Shown here: positions 44,240 to 52,578 of the stretch, in pieces
How the letters are laid out: the number at the start of each line of letters is the position of its first letter
How positions within the stretch are numbered: the first letter of the stretch is position 1
Assembly (NCBI GenBank): GCA_001898855.1
Contig: MKVN01000048.1
Location: forward strand, 1 to 58,706
Reading direction: 5' to 3'
Length of the DNA stretch: 58,706 bases
DNA from: Micrococcales bacterium 73-13
Lineage (GTDB): Bacteria > Actinomycetota > Actinomycetes > Actinomycetales > Microbacteriaceae
Translations under genes and position numbers: made by a program
The notes under the pieces: model-generated
Databases searched by the model: none
The model's input: only the letters and a program-made list of their open reading frames with translations
Told to the model about the DNA's origin: nothing

Positions 44240-45649
44240 ATGTCCGCCAGCATCCCGTCCGGTCCGGTCGAAGCGGCCATCCGGGAGGCGGTGACCGGGG
44301 GCCTGCCCGCGACGATCGCCGACCTCTCCCGGCTGGTCCGCATCCCGTCGGTGTCCTGGGACGGGTTCGACCCGGCCAGGGTGCAGGAGAGCGCGGAGGC
44401 CGTCGCGGAGCTGCTGCGCGGGCTCGACGTGTTCGAGACGGTCTCGATCGAGCGCGCCGACCGCGCCGACGGCTCGCCGGGACACCCCGCCGTGCTCGCG
44501 CGCCGCGCCGCCCGCGACGGCGCGCCGACGGTGCTGCTCTACGCGCATCACGACGTGCAGCCGCCCGGCGCCGACGAGGACTGGGAGACCCCGCCGTTCG
44601 AGCCGGTGCTGCGCCCGACCCCGCAGGGGGACCGGCTGTTCGGCCGCGGGACGGCGGACGACAAGGCCGGCGTGCTCGTGCACGTCGCCGCGATCCGCGC
44701 GCTCGTCGAGGCGCTCGGCCAGCTCGACCTCGGCCTCGCCGTGTTCGTCGAGGGGGAGGAGGAGTTCGGCTCGCCCTCGTTCAAGGACTTCATCGTGCGG
44801 CACCGCGACGCGCTCGCGGCCGACGCGATCGTCGTCGCCGACTCGGGGAACTGGGACGTCGAGACCCCCGCCATCACGGTCGGGCTGCGCGGGAACGTCG
44901 CGTTCAACCTGACCGTCCGCACCCTCGAGCACGCCTCGCACTCCGGCATGTTCGGCGGCGTGGTGCCGGACGCGATGATGGCCGCGACGCGGCTGCTCGC
45001 GAGCCTCTGGGACGACGACGGGGCCGTCGCTGTGGAGGGGCTCCGGCGACGCGCGGCCGAGGTGCCGGCGTACGCCGAGGCGCGCATCCGCGCCGAGGCC
45101 GGCGTGCCGGACGGGGTCGCGCTGATCGGCGACGGACCGGTGCTCGACCGGAACTGGAACCAGCCGGCGATCACCGTGACCGGGATGGACCTGCCGAGCG
45201 TGCAGCACGCCTCGAACACGCTGATCCCGGCGGTCCGGGTCCGGGTGAGCGCGCGCGTCGCCCCCGGGCAGTCGGCGGCCGAGGCCTACGCGGCGCTGCG
45301 CGCGCACATCGCCGCGCACACGCCGTACGGCGCCGAGGTGGCCTACGACGAGAAGGTCGACCTGGGGGACCCGTTCCTGGTCGACACCGGCGCCGGCCTG
45401 TTCCGGCTCGCCAAGGACGCGCTGACCGCCGGCTGGGGCCGCGAGACCGTCGAGATCGGCATCGGCGGCTCGATCCCGTTCATCGCCGACCTGGTCGAGG
45501 TCTTCCCGGACGCGCAGATCCTGGTCACCGGCGTCGAGGACGCCGACACCAGGGCGCACAGCCCGAACGAGTCGCTGCACCTCGGCGTCCTGCGGCGCGC
45601 CATCGTCTCGGAGGCGCTGCTGCTGGCCGCGCTGAACGGCCGCGGCTGA
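44240..45649 (+). CDS. M20-family metallodipeptidase
   Basis: A 469-residue di-zinc peptidase of the carnosinase/DapE type that hydrolyses dipeptides in the cytoplasm. It shows LLYAHHDVQPPG (first metal ligand and neighbouring Asp), GRGTADDKAG (bridging Asp), VFVEGEEEFGSPSF (catalytic Glu) and the dimerisation domain with LRGNVAFNLTVRTLEHASHSG. The C-terminal HSPNESLHL supplies the last ligand. Substrate range cannot be set from sequence. Confidence 0.92.
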   Translation: MSASIPSGPVEAAIREAVTGGLPATIADLSRLVRIPSVSWDGFDPARVQESAEAVAELLRGLDVFETVSIERADRADGSPGHPAVLARRAARDGAPTVLLYAHHDVQPPGADEDWETPPFEPVLRPTPQGDRLFGRGTADDKAGVLVHVAAIRALVEALGQLDLGLAVFVEGEEEFGSPSFKDFIVRHRDALAADAIVVADSGNWDVETPAITVGLRGNVAFNLTVRTLEHASHSGMFGGVVPDAMMAATRLLASLWDDDGAVAVEGLRRRAAEVPAYAEARIRAEAGVPDGVALIGDGPVLDRNWNQPAITVTGMDLPSVQHASNTLIPAVRVRVSARVAPGQSAAEAYAALRAHIAAHTPYGAEVAYDEKVDLGDPFLVDTGAGLFRLAKDALTAGWGRETVEIGIGGSIPFIADLVEVFPDAQILVTGVEDADTRAHSPNESLHLGVLRRAIVSEALLLAALNGRG

Positions 45650-45685
45650 GCCGTCGTCGCGCCGTCCGCGGCGTAGAATGACGGC

Positions 45686-46057
45686 ATGACCGACGCGACG
45701 CTCGCCACTGCGAAGACCGAGACGCCGGAGCACGGCGTCCAGCTCACCGAGGCCGCGGCCGACAAGGTCGCGCGCCTGCTCGAGCAGGAGGGTCGCGACG
45801 ACCTGCGCCTGCGCCTGGCGGTGCAGCCCGGCGGCTGCTCCGGCCTCGTCTACCAGCTCTACTTCGACGAGCGGGAGCTCGACGGGGACGCGATCGTCGA
45901 GTTCGGCCCGGGCGTCGAGGTGATCGTCGATCGGATGAGCGGCCCCTACCTGGAGGGCGCGGTCATCGACTTCGAGGACTCGATCCAGAAGCAGGGCTTC
46001 ACCATCGACAACCCCAACGCGGCGGGCTCCTGCGCCTGCGGCGACTCGTTCCACTGA
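45686..46057 (+). CDS. erpA: A-type iron-sulfur cluster insertion protein
   Basis: A 123-residue HesB/IscA/ErpA-type protein that carries Fe-S clusters to apoproteins. The three cluster-binding cysteines are in PGGCSGLVYQLYF and at the end in SCACGDSFH. Placement right before the ctaC-ctaD-ctaF genes is common in actinobacteria. TAGAAT (45674-45679) lies six bases before the ATG, so a leaderless mRNA is likely. Confidence 0.94.
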   Translation: MTDATLATAKTETPEHGVQLTEAAADKVARLLEQEGRDDLRLRLAVQPGGCSGLVYQLYFDERELDGDAIVEFGPGVEVIVDRMSGPYLEGAVIDFEDSIQKQGFTIDNPNAAGSCACGDSFH

Positions 46058-46074
46058 CCCGATAGGGTTGAGGC

Positions 46075-46968
46075 GTGAGCTCGAATCGCCGTCTGATGAG
46101 GTGGGCCGCACTCCCGATCGGCGTCGCTGCGGCGATCGCCCTCGCCGGGTGCACGCAGCAGGAGATGCAGGGCTTCCTGCCGGGCGACGGCGTGAACACG
46201 ACCAACCACACGCCGGGCATCATCGCGATGTGGACGACGGCCTGGATCCTGCTGCTCATCGTCGGCATCATCACCTGGGGCCTCATCCTCTGGGCCGCGA
46301 TCGTCTACCGCCGGCGCCGCGGGCAGAGCGGCCTGCCGGTGCAGATGCGCTACCACCTGCCGATCGAGATCGCCTACACGATCATCCCGTTCGTGCTCAT
46401 CATCGGCTTCTTCGCCTTCACCGCGAAGGAGCAGACCTCGATCGAGCAGCCGCACGACCCGGAGGTCGAGATCCTCGCCTACGGCAAGCAGTGGTCCTGG
46501 GACTTCAGCTACGTCCAGGGCGGCGTGGTCGAGGAGGCCGTGCACGAGCCGGCCGGCGTGCAGGCCCAGATCCTCGCGAACGGCCAGATCGACGGCGAGA
46601 CGGTGCCGACCCTGTGGCTGCCGGTCGACAAGCAGGTCAAGATCGACCTCGGCGCGCGCGACGTCATCCACTCGTTCTGGGTCATCGACTTCCTCTACAA
46701 GAAGGACATGATCCCGGGCAAGGACAACTTCATGTACTTCATCCCGACCAAGGTCGGGGAGTACTACGGCAAGTGCGCCGAGCTCTGCGGCGAGTACCAC
46801 TCGCAGATGCTGTTCAAGGTGAAGGTCGTGGAGCAGGACGAGTTCCAGGCGCACCTGGCCGAGCTGGCGGGCGACGGCTTCACCGGCGAGCTCGGCGCCG
46901 ACCTCGACCGCAACCAGAACTTCCCGGCGACCGGCACCCAGCCGAGCGCCGTGCACGAGGAGAGCTGA
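46075..46968 (+). CDS. ctaC: cytochrome c oxidase subunit II
   Basis: A 297-residue lipoprotein with a signal peptide ending in the lipobox LAGC (Cys 26), two membrane helices, and a cupredoxin domain carrying the CuA site: [12 protein letters not shown] gives Cys 234, Cys 238, His 242 and Met 245, with a further His in [12 protein letters not shown]. It accepts electrons from the cytochrome bcc complex and passes them to subunit I. The GTG at 46075 has TAGGGT (46063-46068) six bases upstream. ctaD starts one base after the stop. Confidence 0.97.
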   Translation: MSSNRRLMRWAALPIGVAAAIALAGCTQQEMQGFLPGDGVNTTNHTPGIIAMWTTAWILLLIVGIITWGLILWAAIVYRRRRGQSGLPVQMRYHLPIEIAYTIIPFVLIIGFFAFTAKEQTSIEQPHDPEVEILAYGKQWSWDFSYVQGGVVEEAVHEPAGVQAQILANGQIDGETVPTLWLPVDKQVKIDLGARDVIHSFWVIDFLYKKDMIPGKDNFMYFIPTKVGEYYGKCAELCGEYHSQMLFKVKVVEQDEFQAHLAELAGDGFTGELGADLDRNQNFPATGTQPSAVHEES

Positions 46969-46969
46969 G

Positions 46970-48649
46970 ATGACCGCGACGCTGAATCCCACGACGGGCC
47001 TCGTCCCCGGCCGCAAGGTCGAGCGCAAGGGCAACGTCTTCGTCAAGTGGGTCACGACGACCGATCACAAGATCATCGGCCACCTCTACCTGATCACCTC
47101 GTTCATCTTCTTCCTGATCGGCGGCGTGATGGCGCTGATCATCCGCGGCCAGCTCGCGCTGCCGGGCCTCGACGTGGTGCAGACCGGCGAGCAGTACAAC
47201 CAGCTGTTCACGATGCACGGCACGATCATGCTGCTGATGTTCGCGACGCCGCTGTTCGCGGGCTTCGCGAACGCCATGATGCCGCTGCAGATCGGCGCGC
47301 CGGACGTCGCGTTCCCGCGGCTGAACGCCTTCGCCTACTGGCTGTTCCTGTTCGGCTCGCTGATCGCGGTGTCCGGCTTCCTCACCCCGCAGGGCGCGGC
47401 GTCGTTCGGCTGGACGGCGTACGTGCCGCTCGCGGACGCGGTGTCCTCGCCGGGGCTCGGCGGCAACCTCTGGGTGTTCGGCCTCGGCCTCTCCGGCTTC
47501 GGCACGATCCTCGGCGCGGTGAACTTCATCACGACGATCATCACGATGCGCGCCCCCGGCATGACCATGTGGCGGATGCCGATCTTCTCGTGGAACACGC
47601 TGATCACCTCGCTGCTGGTGATCCTGGTCTTCCCGGTGCTCGCGGTCGCGGTGCTCGCGCTCGGCGTCGACCGGGTGTGGGGCGGGCAGATCTACAACGC
47701 GGAGACCGGCGGGCCGGTGCTGTTCCAGCACCTGTTCTGGTTCTTCGGCCATCCCGAGGTGTACATCATCGCGCTGCCGTTCTTCGGCATCGTCTCCGAG
47801 ATCTTCCCGGTGTTCAGCCGCAAGCCGGTCTTCGGCTACAAGTCGCTCGTCTTCGCCACGATCGCGATCGCCGCGCTGTCGGTGACGGTGTGGGCGCACC
47901 ACATGTACGTCACCGGCTCCGTCCTGCTGCCGTTCTTCTCGCTGATGACGATGCTCATCGCCGTGCCCACCGGCGTGAAGATCTTCAACTGGGTCGGCAC
48001 CATGTGGCGCGGCTCGGTGACCTTCGAGACGCCGATCGTCTGGGCGCTCGGCTTCCTGGTGACGTTCGTCTTCGGCGGGCTCACCGGCGTCATCCTCGCC
48101 TCGCCGCCGCTGGACTTCCACCTGGCCGACGGCTACTTCCTAGTCGCGCACTTCCACTACGTGGTGTTCGGCACGGTGGTGTTCGCGATGTTCGCCGGAC
48201 TCTACTTCTGGTGGCCGAAGCTGACCGGCCGGATGCTCAACGAGCGCCTCGGTAAGGTGCACTTCTGGATGCTGTTCATCGGCTTCCACATGACCTTCCT
48301 GATCCAGCACTGGGCGGGCGTCATGGGCATGCCGCGCCGGTACCGGACCTACCTGGAGTCCGACGGCGTGACCTGGATGAACACGCTGTCCTCGGTCGGC
48401 GCGCTCGTGCTCGCGCTGTCGATGCTGCCGTTCTTCTACAACGTGTGGATCACCTGGCGCCGCGCGCCCAAGGTGACGGTCGACGACCCGTGGGGCTACG
48501 GCCGCTCCCTGGAGTGGGCGACGAGCTGCCCGCCGCCGCGGCACAACTTCACCTCGATCCCGCGGATCCGGTCGGAGTCGCCGGCGTTCGACCTCCACCA
48601 CCCGGAGTACGCCGCTTCGGCGGCCGTCGGCGCGGGCAAGGAGCACTGA
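46970..48649 (+). CDS. ctaD: cytochrome c oxidase subunit I
   Basis: A 559-residue, twelve-helix haem-copper oxidase subunit of the aa3 type. Haem a ligand His is in [12 protein letters not shown]; the CuB and Tyr crosslink region is [14 protein letters not shown]; further CuB His residues are in [10 protein letters not shown]; the last haem ligands are in [32 protein letters not shown] contains the D-channel residues. It reduces oxygen to water while pumping protons. It is co-transcribed with ctaC and ctaF. Confidence 0.98.
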   Translation: MTATLNPTTGLVPGRKVERKGNVFVKWVTTTDHKIIGHLYLITSFIFFLIGGVMALIIRGQLALPGLDVVQTGEQYNQLFTMHGTIMLLMFATPLFAGFANAMMPLQIGAPDVAFPRLNAFAYWLFLFGSLIAVSGFLTPQGAASFGWTAYVPLADAVSSPGLGGNLWVFGLGLSGFGTILGAVNFITTIITMRAPGMTMWRMPIFSWNTLITSLLVILVFPVLAVAVLALGVDRVWGGQIYNAETGGPVLFQHLFWFFGHPEVYIIALPFFGIVSEIFPVFSRKPVFGYKSLVFATIAIAALSVTVWAHHMYVTGSVLLPFFSLMTMLIAVPTGVKIFNWVGTMWRGSVTFETPIVWALGFLVTFVFGGLTGVILASPPLDFHLADGYFLVAHFHYVVFGTVVFAMFAGLYFWWPKLTGRMLNERLGKVHFWMLFIGFHMTFLIQHWAGVMGMPRRYRTYLESDGVTWMNTLSSVGALVLALSMLPFFYNVWITWRRAPKVTVDDPWGYGRSLEWATSCPPPRHNFTSIPRIRSESPAFDLHHPEYAASAAVGAGKEH

Positions 48650-48652
48650 GCC

Positions 48653-49069
48653 ATGAAGACCAACACCGGGATGTTCTGGATCGTCTCCGCGTTCTTCTTC
48701 GCGAGCTGGGTGGCCTACACCCTGTGGACCTGGCTCGAGTACGGCTACCCGGAGTGGGTCGGCGCGGTCGGCATCCTGCTCGCCTCGGCGCTCGGCGCGT
48801 TCATCGCCTTCTACCTCGGCCGCGCGCACAAGGCGCAGGGCGGGGAGCTCCCGGAGGACCGCCTCGACGCGAACATCGAGGACGGCGACTCCGAGATCGG
48901 GCACTACAGCCCGTGGAGCTGGTGGCCGATGGTGCTCGGCGCCTCGCTCGCGGTGACCTTCCTGGGGATCGCGACCGGCGTCTGGCTGGTCTTCATCGGC
49001 GTCCCGCTCGTGGTCATCGCGCTCGTCGGCTGGGTCTTCGAGTACTACCGCGGCAACTTCGCCCGCTAG
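48653..49069 (+). CDS. ctaF: actinobacterial cytochrome c oxidase subunit IV
   Basis: A 138-residue membrane protein of the actinobacterial CtaF family. It has an N-terminal helix (MFWIVSAFFFASWVAYTLW), a second helix, the conserved GHYSPWSWWPMVLGASLAVT and a final helix. It is an accessory subunit of the bcc-aa3 supercomplex. The ATG is three bases after the ctaD stop. In many actinobacteria the convergent qcr genes follow nearby; here a 9-kb accessory block intervenes. Confidence 0.94.
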   Translation: MKTNTGMFWIVSAFFFASWVAYTLWTWLEYGYPEWVGAVGILLASALGAFIAFYLGRAHKAQGGELPEDRLDANIEDGDSEIGHYSPWSWWPMVLGASLAVTFLGIATGVWLVFIGVPLVVIALVGWVFEYYRGNFAR

Positions 49070-49092
49070 GCCGTCGCTCGCCGGACGGAGCC

Positions 49093-49581
49093 GTGCCGCA
49101 GCGCCATCGCTTCAAGCCGCGGTCGGCGGCGCGCATGCGCCGTCTCATGAACGCGTGGCCGACGTTCTGGGCTGCCGGGATCCGGATCCTGGAATGGGAT
49201 GACGACTTCCGGCGGATCCGGGTGCGGCTCGCCAGGCCGAACGCGCTCACGTCGAACGCCTTCGGCACGCAGTACGGCGGCTCGCTGTTCTCGATGACCG
49301 ACCCGTTCTTCGCGATCATGCTCATCGAGCACCTCGGCCGCGACCACAGCGTCTGGGACCGCCGGGCGGAGATCGAGTTCGTGTCGCCGGGCCGCACCGC
49401 CGTCACCGCCGAGATGTCGATCTCCGCAGCGGACGTCGAGGAGATCCGCGCCGCGGCGGCGACCGGGGAGAAGGTGCTGCGCTGGTTCGGCTGCGACGTG
49501 GTCGGGACCGACGGCGCGGTCGTCGCCCGGGTGCGCAAGCAGGTCTACGTGCGCCGCCGCCGCGACGACGCGGAGGCCTAG
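49093..49581 (+). CDS. DUF4442 hotdog-fold thioesterase-like protein
   Basis: A 162-residue single-domain protein with the DUF4442 pattern: RRLMNAWPTFWAAGIRILEW at the N-terminus, NAFGTQYGGSLFSMTDPFFA with the helix of the hotdog fold, and IEFVSPGRTAVTAEMSIS. Relatives act on acyl-CoA or acyl-carrier thioesters, but the catalytic residues are not firmly established. I chose the GTG at 49093, preceded by ACGGAG, because it gives the family length. It lies 23 bases after ctaF and marks the start of the accessory block. Its stop overlaps the convergent membrane-protein gene. Confidence 0.78.
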   Translation: MPQRHRFKPRSAARMRRLMNAWPTFWAAGIRILEWDDDFRRIRVRLARPNALTSNAFGTQYGGSLFSMTDPFFAIMLIEHLGRDHSVWDRRAEIEFVSPGRTAVTAEMSISAADVEEIRAAAATGEKVLRWFGCDVVGTDGAVVARVRKQVYVRRRRDDAEA

Positions 49582-50228
49582 ACGATGCCGGTCGCGGCGA
49601 TCAGCCAGGCGTAGAGGGCCATGAACGCCGCGCAGAGCGCCGCCAGGATCCCGTAGCCGAGCAGCTCGGCCGCCCAGCCCGGTCGCGGCGCGAGCCAGCG
49701 CCCGGCGGCGCGCATCGCCCAGGGGACGAGCCACCAGCCGAGCAGCTGGGTGCTCGCCAGGTTCCCGACGAACAGCACCGCCCACCAGGGCCAGGCGAGC
49801 GCGTTCGAGAACAGCGGCGTGCCGACCGCGTAGCCCCACAGGAACACCACGGGGTACAGCACCGCCAGGACGATGAGGTTCTCCTTGAAGACCCGGTGCC
49901 GACCGGGTGCCGACCGGGTCGCGTCCTGGCTCCAGAAGCCGAATCCGTAGCTGGTGCGCTCGACGCGCAGGTCGCGATTGAACTCCTGGGCCCGGGCGAG
50001 CAGCGCACGGCGCTCGCCCGAGCCGAGCCAGGCCTCGAGGTGCTCCTCGGTGTCGAAGGCGATGATGATCGTCCACTCGTCGGACCCCGGCGCCGCCGGC
50101 CGCTCGACCCGGTGCCCGACGAAGCCGGCGAAGGCCTGCTCGGCCGCCTCGATCTCGACCTCCCAGGCGAGGAAGTCGGCCACGCGCTCCGGCGCGACCC
50201 GGGAGAACAGGATGACCGAGGCGGTCAC
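49578..50228 (-). CDS. antibiotic-biosynthesis-monooxygenase (ABM) domain protein with membrane helices
   Basis: A 216-residue two-part protein. Residues about 1-100 form an ABM dimeric alpha/beta-barrel (VILFSRVAPERVADFLAWEVE, WTIIIAFDTEEHLEAWLGS); the remainder has three hydrophobic helices (IVLAVLYPVVFLWGYAVG, WWAVLFVGNLASTQLLGWWL, LLGYGILAALCAAFMALYAW). ABM domains can oxidise quinol-like substrates or bind small ligands; membrane-fused versions are uncharacterised. The GTG at 50228 overlaps the guanine deaminase stop (GTGA), so the two are made together. Confidence 0.75.
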   Translation of the reverse strand: MTASVILFSRVAPERVADFLAWEVEIEAAEQAFAGFVGHRVERPAAPGSDEWTIIIAFDTEEHLEAWLGSGERRALLARAQEFNRDLRVERTSYGFGFWSQDATRSAPGRHRVFKENLIVLAVLYPVVFLWGYAVGTPLFSNALAWPWWAVLFVGNLASTQLLGWWLVPWAMRAAGRWLAPRPGWAAELLGYGILAALCAAFMALYAWLIAATGIV

Positions 50229-51637
50229 GCCCCGTCCCGTCGGTAGCGCCGGCGCCCGGCGACCCAGGTCTCGGCCACGACGCGCTCGTCGCCGACGGCC
50301 ATCATCGCGAACAGCAGCTCGCCGACGGTCTCGAGGTCGTCCGGGGCGCCCGTCCCGTCCCAGAGCAGCGAGGCGTGCCAGTCGGCGCCGGGCGGTCCCG
50401 CCGTCCAGTCCAGGGCGACGAAGTCCGCCTCCTTGCCGAGGTCGAAGTTCCCGATCCGGTCGTCCAGGTAGAGGCCGTGCGCTCCGCCGAGCGTGATGCT
50501 GTAGAACGCGCGGGCCCAGTTCAGCTTGTTCCGCTGCGACTCGGCGAGGTCCTGGTCGACCGGGTCCACCGAGCCGTCGAGGAGCGTGTTGTTCAGCATG
50601 CCGACCTTGTAGGCGTCGTCGAGCACGTGGATCATGCTGAAGCGGTTCCCGCCGCCCATGTCCGTGCCGAAGGTCAGCCGGATGCCGTTCACCGGGTCCT
50701 TGGCGCGGCCGAGGCGGAACAGGCCGGAGCCGAGGTAGAGGTTCGAGCAGGGGCAGAAGGTGAGCGCCGCCCCGGCGTCGTGCAGCCGCTGGTACTCCGG
50801 GTTCGTGATCCAGACGCCGTGCCCGCCGGTGAACCGCGGGCCGACCAGGTCGAACTTCTCGTAGATGCCGAGGTAGTCGGTGCAGTCGGGGTGCAGCTGG
50901 GTCGCGCCGCGGACCTCCGACGGGTTCTCCGAGATGTGCGTGTGCACGTGCATGTCCGGGTGCTCCTGCTTGAGCAGCCGGCACGCCTCGAGCAGCTCCA
51001 CGGAGGCGCCGTAGGCGAAGCGCGGCGTGATCGCGTAGAGGCTGCGGCCGACGCCGTGATATCTCGCGATCAGCTCCCGCGAGTCCGCGACGAACTGCTC
51101 GGGGGTCGTGGTGAACCAGTCCGGCGCGTGCTGGTCGATCGCGGTGACGCCGGCGATGATCCGCATGTCCCGCCGGGCCGCCTCCTCGAACACGAGCTCG
51201 GTGGTGATCCGCTTGGCGGTCGTGAACGCCTGGCAGCTCGTCGTGCCGGAGGCGAGCAGGTTGTCGAAGAACCGCTCGATGCCGGGGATCGCGTACTCCG
51301 GGTCGAAGTACTTCCGCTCCTCCGGGAAGACCCACTTCTGCAGCCAGGGCAGCAGCTGCTCGCCGTAGGCGCCGAGGATCCGCGTCTGCGGCACGTGGAT
51401 GTGCCCGTCGACGAAGCCGGGCAGGATGAGCCGGTCGGCGATCACGGTCGCCGCCGCGGCCGCGTCGGGCCGCCGCGCGGCGACCTCCGGATAGGGGCCG
51501 AAGTCGGCGATGATCCCGTCCTCGACCACGAGCAGTCCGTCGTGCACGAAGCGCGTCGCCGCGGCCTCGTCCCCGACGTGCTTCCAGGGGTCGTCGACGA
51601 AGTCGAGGAAGGTGCCGCGCACCGCTGTGGTGGTCAT
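50225..51637 (-). CDS. guaD: guanine deaminase
   Basis: A 470-residue zinc amidohydrolase converting guanine to xanthine. The metal-binding HxH is His 79 and His 81 in LPGFVDGHIHVPQTR, the later His is in HVHTHISENPSEV, the active-site Asp is in FGTDMGGGNRFSM, and LPWLQKWVFPEE matches the guanine-site loop. The ATG at 51637 is preceded by GGAGG; an upstream GTG adds 16 unrelated residues. It points away from the IclR gene and reads together with the ABM membrane protein. No other purine catabolic gene is visible, so its link to the phenol genes is unclear. Confidence 0.88.
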   Translation of the reverse strand: MTTTAVRGTFLDFVDDPWKHVGDEAAATRFVHDGLLVVEDGIIADFGPYPEVAARRPDAAAAATVIADRLILPGFVDGHIHVPQTRILGAYGEQLLPWLQKWVFPEERKYFDPEYAIPGIERFFDNLLASGTTSCQAFTTAKRITTELVFEEAARRDMRIIAGVTAIDQHAPDWFTTTPEQFVADSRELIARYHGVGRSLYAITPRFAYGASVELLEACRLLKQEHPDMHVHTHISENPSEVRGATQLHPDCTDYLGIYEKFDLVGPRFTGGHGVWITNPEYQRLHDAGAALTFCPCSNLYLGSGLFRLGRAKDPVNGIRLTFGTDMGGGNRFSMIHVLDDAYKVGMLNNTLLDGSVDPVDQDLAESQRNKLNWARAFYSITLGGAHGLYLDDRIGNFDLGKEADFVALDWTAGPPGADWHASLLWDGTGAPDDLETVGELLFAMMAVGDERVVAETWVAGRRRYRRDGA

Positions 51638-51672
51638 GGCGGAATCCTCCCAGATGCGCGGGGCGGGGACCC

Positions 51673-51723
51673 GAGTGGAAGTCACTCAGGGAGCGGCGCG
51701 CCGCGGCGGGCAGCGCCTACGAT
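51673..51723. promoter_or_regulatory. intergenic control region between guaD and the IclR gene
   Basis: The 93-base gap holds the perfect inverted repeat GAGTG-GAAGT-CACTC (51673-51687) and a TACGAT element (51718-51723), seven bases before the IclR ATG at 51731. The repeat differs from the 19-bp palindrome used elsewhere in this block, so a different protein or binding mode may act here. Confidence 0.4.
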
Positions 51724-51730
51724 GGTCGCG

Positions 51731-52492
51731 ATGCCGCGCAGTGCCGATGACCCGAGAACCGCCGCGCAGCGGATCTTCGCGGTCCTCGACGCCTTCGACA
51801 TCGACGGCACGCTCGTGCTGACGGCGACCGAGCTCGCCGAGCGGGTGCGGCTGCCGGTCTCGACCGCGCACCGGCTCGCCGAGCAGTGCGTCGCCTGGGG
51901 CGGGCTCGAGCGGGCGCCCGGCGGCGGCTACCAGGTGGGGGTCAAGCTCTGGCTGCTCGGCCTGCGCTCGACCCGGATCCCGCTGCTGCGCCGCGTCGCG
52001 GCACCGGTGCTGACCCAGCTGCACGAGACCTCGGGGCACCAGGTGCAGCTCGCGGTGCGGGACGCCGCGACGGCGCTCTGCATGCGCTTCCTGCCGAACC
52101 GCGACGTCGTGGGGGAGCGGCCCTGGCTCGGCTGGAACGTGCCGCTGCACTGCACGGACGTCGGGCTGGTGCTGCTCGCCTTCGCCGAGGCGGAGATCGT
52201 CGACGCGGCGCTGGCCGCGCCGCTGCGCCGCTTCACGCCGAGCACAGTGACGGCGCCGGCGGCGATCCGCGCGCGGCTCGCGCAGATCCGCCGCGCCGGC
52301 TTCGTGCGCACCCGCGAGGAGTACATGGCCGGGGTGAACTCGGTCGCGGTGCCGATCCGGGACAGGCTCGGGCGCACGATCGCGGCGCTGTCCATGATCA
52401 TCCCGAGCACCGTGTGCGACGACGCGCGGTACGACGAGGCGGTCATCGCCGCCGGCGCCGCGGTGTCCGCCGAGCTCGGCTGGAGCAGTTGA
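51731..52492 (+). CDS. IclR-family transcriptional regulator
   Basis: A 253-residue regulator. Residues about 10-75 form a winged helix (RIFAVLDAFDIDGTLVLTATELAERVRLPVSTAHRLAEQC in two consecutive segments), and the C-terminal domain has the GAF-like effector pocket typical of IclR proteins, ending EYMAGVNSVAVPIRD with the aromatic and small residues that line the ligand site. Such proteins often control aromatic catabolism. Its stop is two bases before a perfect palindrome that precedes the hydroxylase operon, and the same palindrome precedes the second VAO gene. It is therefore the likely regulator of both. The ATG at 51731 is supported by TACGAT seven bases upstream; an in-frame ATG at 51722 is possible. 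Confidence 0.9.
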   Translation: MPRSADDPRTAAQRIFAVLDAFDIDGTLVLTATELAERVRLPVSTAHRLAEQCVAWGGLERAPGGGYQVGVKLWLLGLRSTRIPLLRRVAAPVLTQLHETSGHQVQLAVRDAATALCMRFLPNRDVVGERPWLGWNVPLHCTDVGLVLLAFAEAEIVDAALAAPLRRFTPSTVTAPAAIRARLAQIRRAGFVRTREEYMAGVNSVAVPIRDRLGRTIAALSMIIPSTVCDDARYDEAVIAAGAAVSAELGWSS

Positions 52493-52493
52493 G

Positions 52494-52545
52494 CTTCCCA
52501 TCTGATGGGAAGGCGCTTGTCGCCGTCGGAAGGGCTCCGTACCGT
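52494..52545 (+). promoter_or_regulatory. operator palindrome and promoter of the phenol hydroxylase operon
   Basis: CTTCCCATCTGATGGGAAG (52494-52512) is a palindrome with nine-base arms around a central T. A -35-like TTGTCG (52517-52522) and -10 TACCGT (52540-52545) follow with 17 bases between them. The operator ends 27 bases before the -10. Its position just upstream of the -35 suits an activator, although repression by IclR proteins is also known. An identical sequence with identical spacing lies before the second VAO gene. Confidence 0.75.
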
Positions 52546-52578
52546 GGCGCCGATCCACCCGAGTCGAGGGAGACAGGC

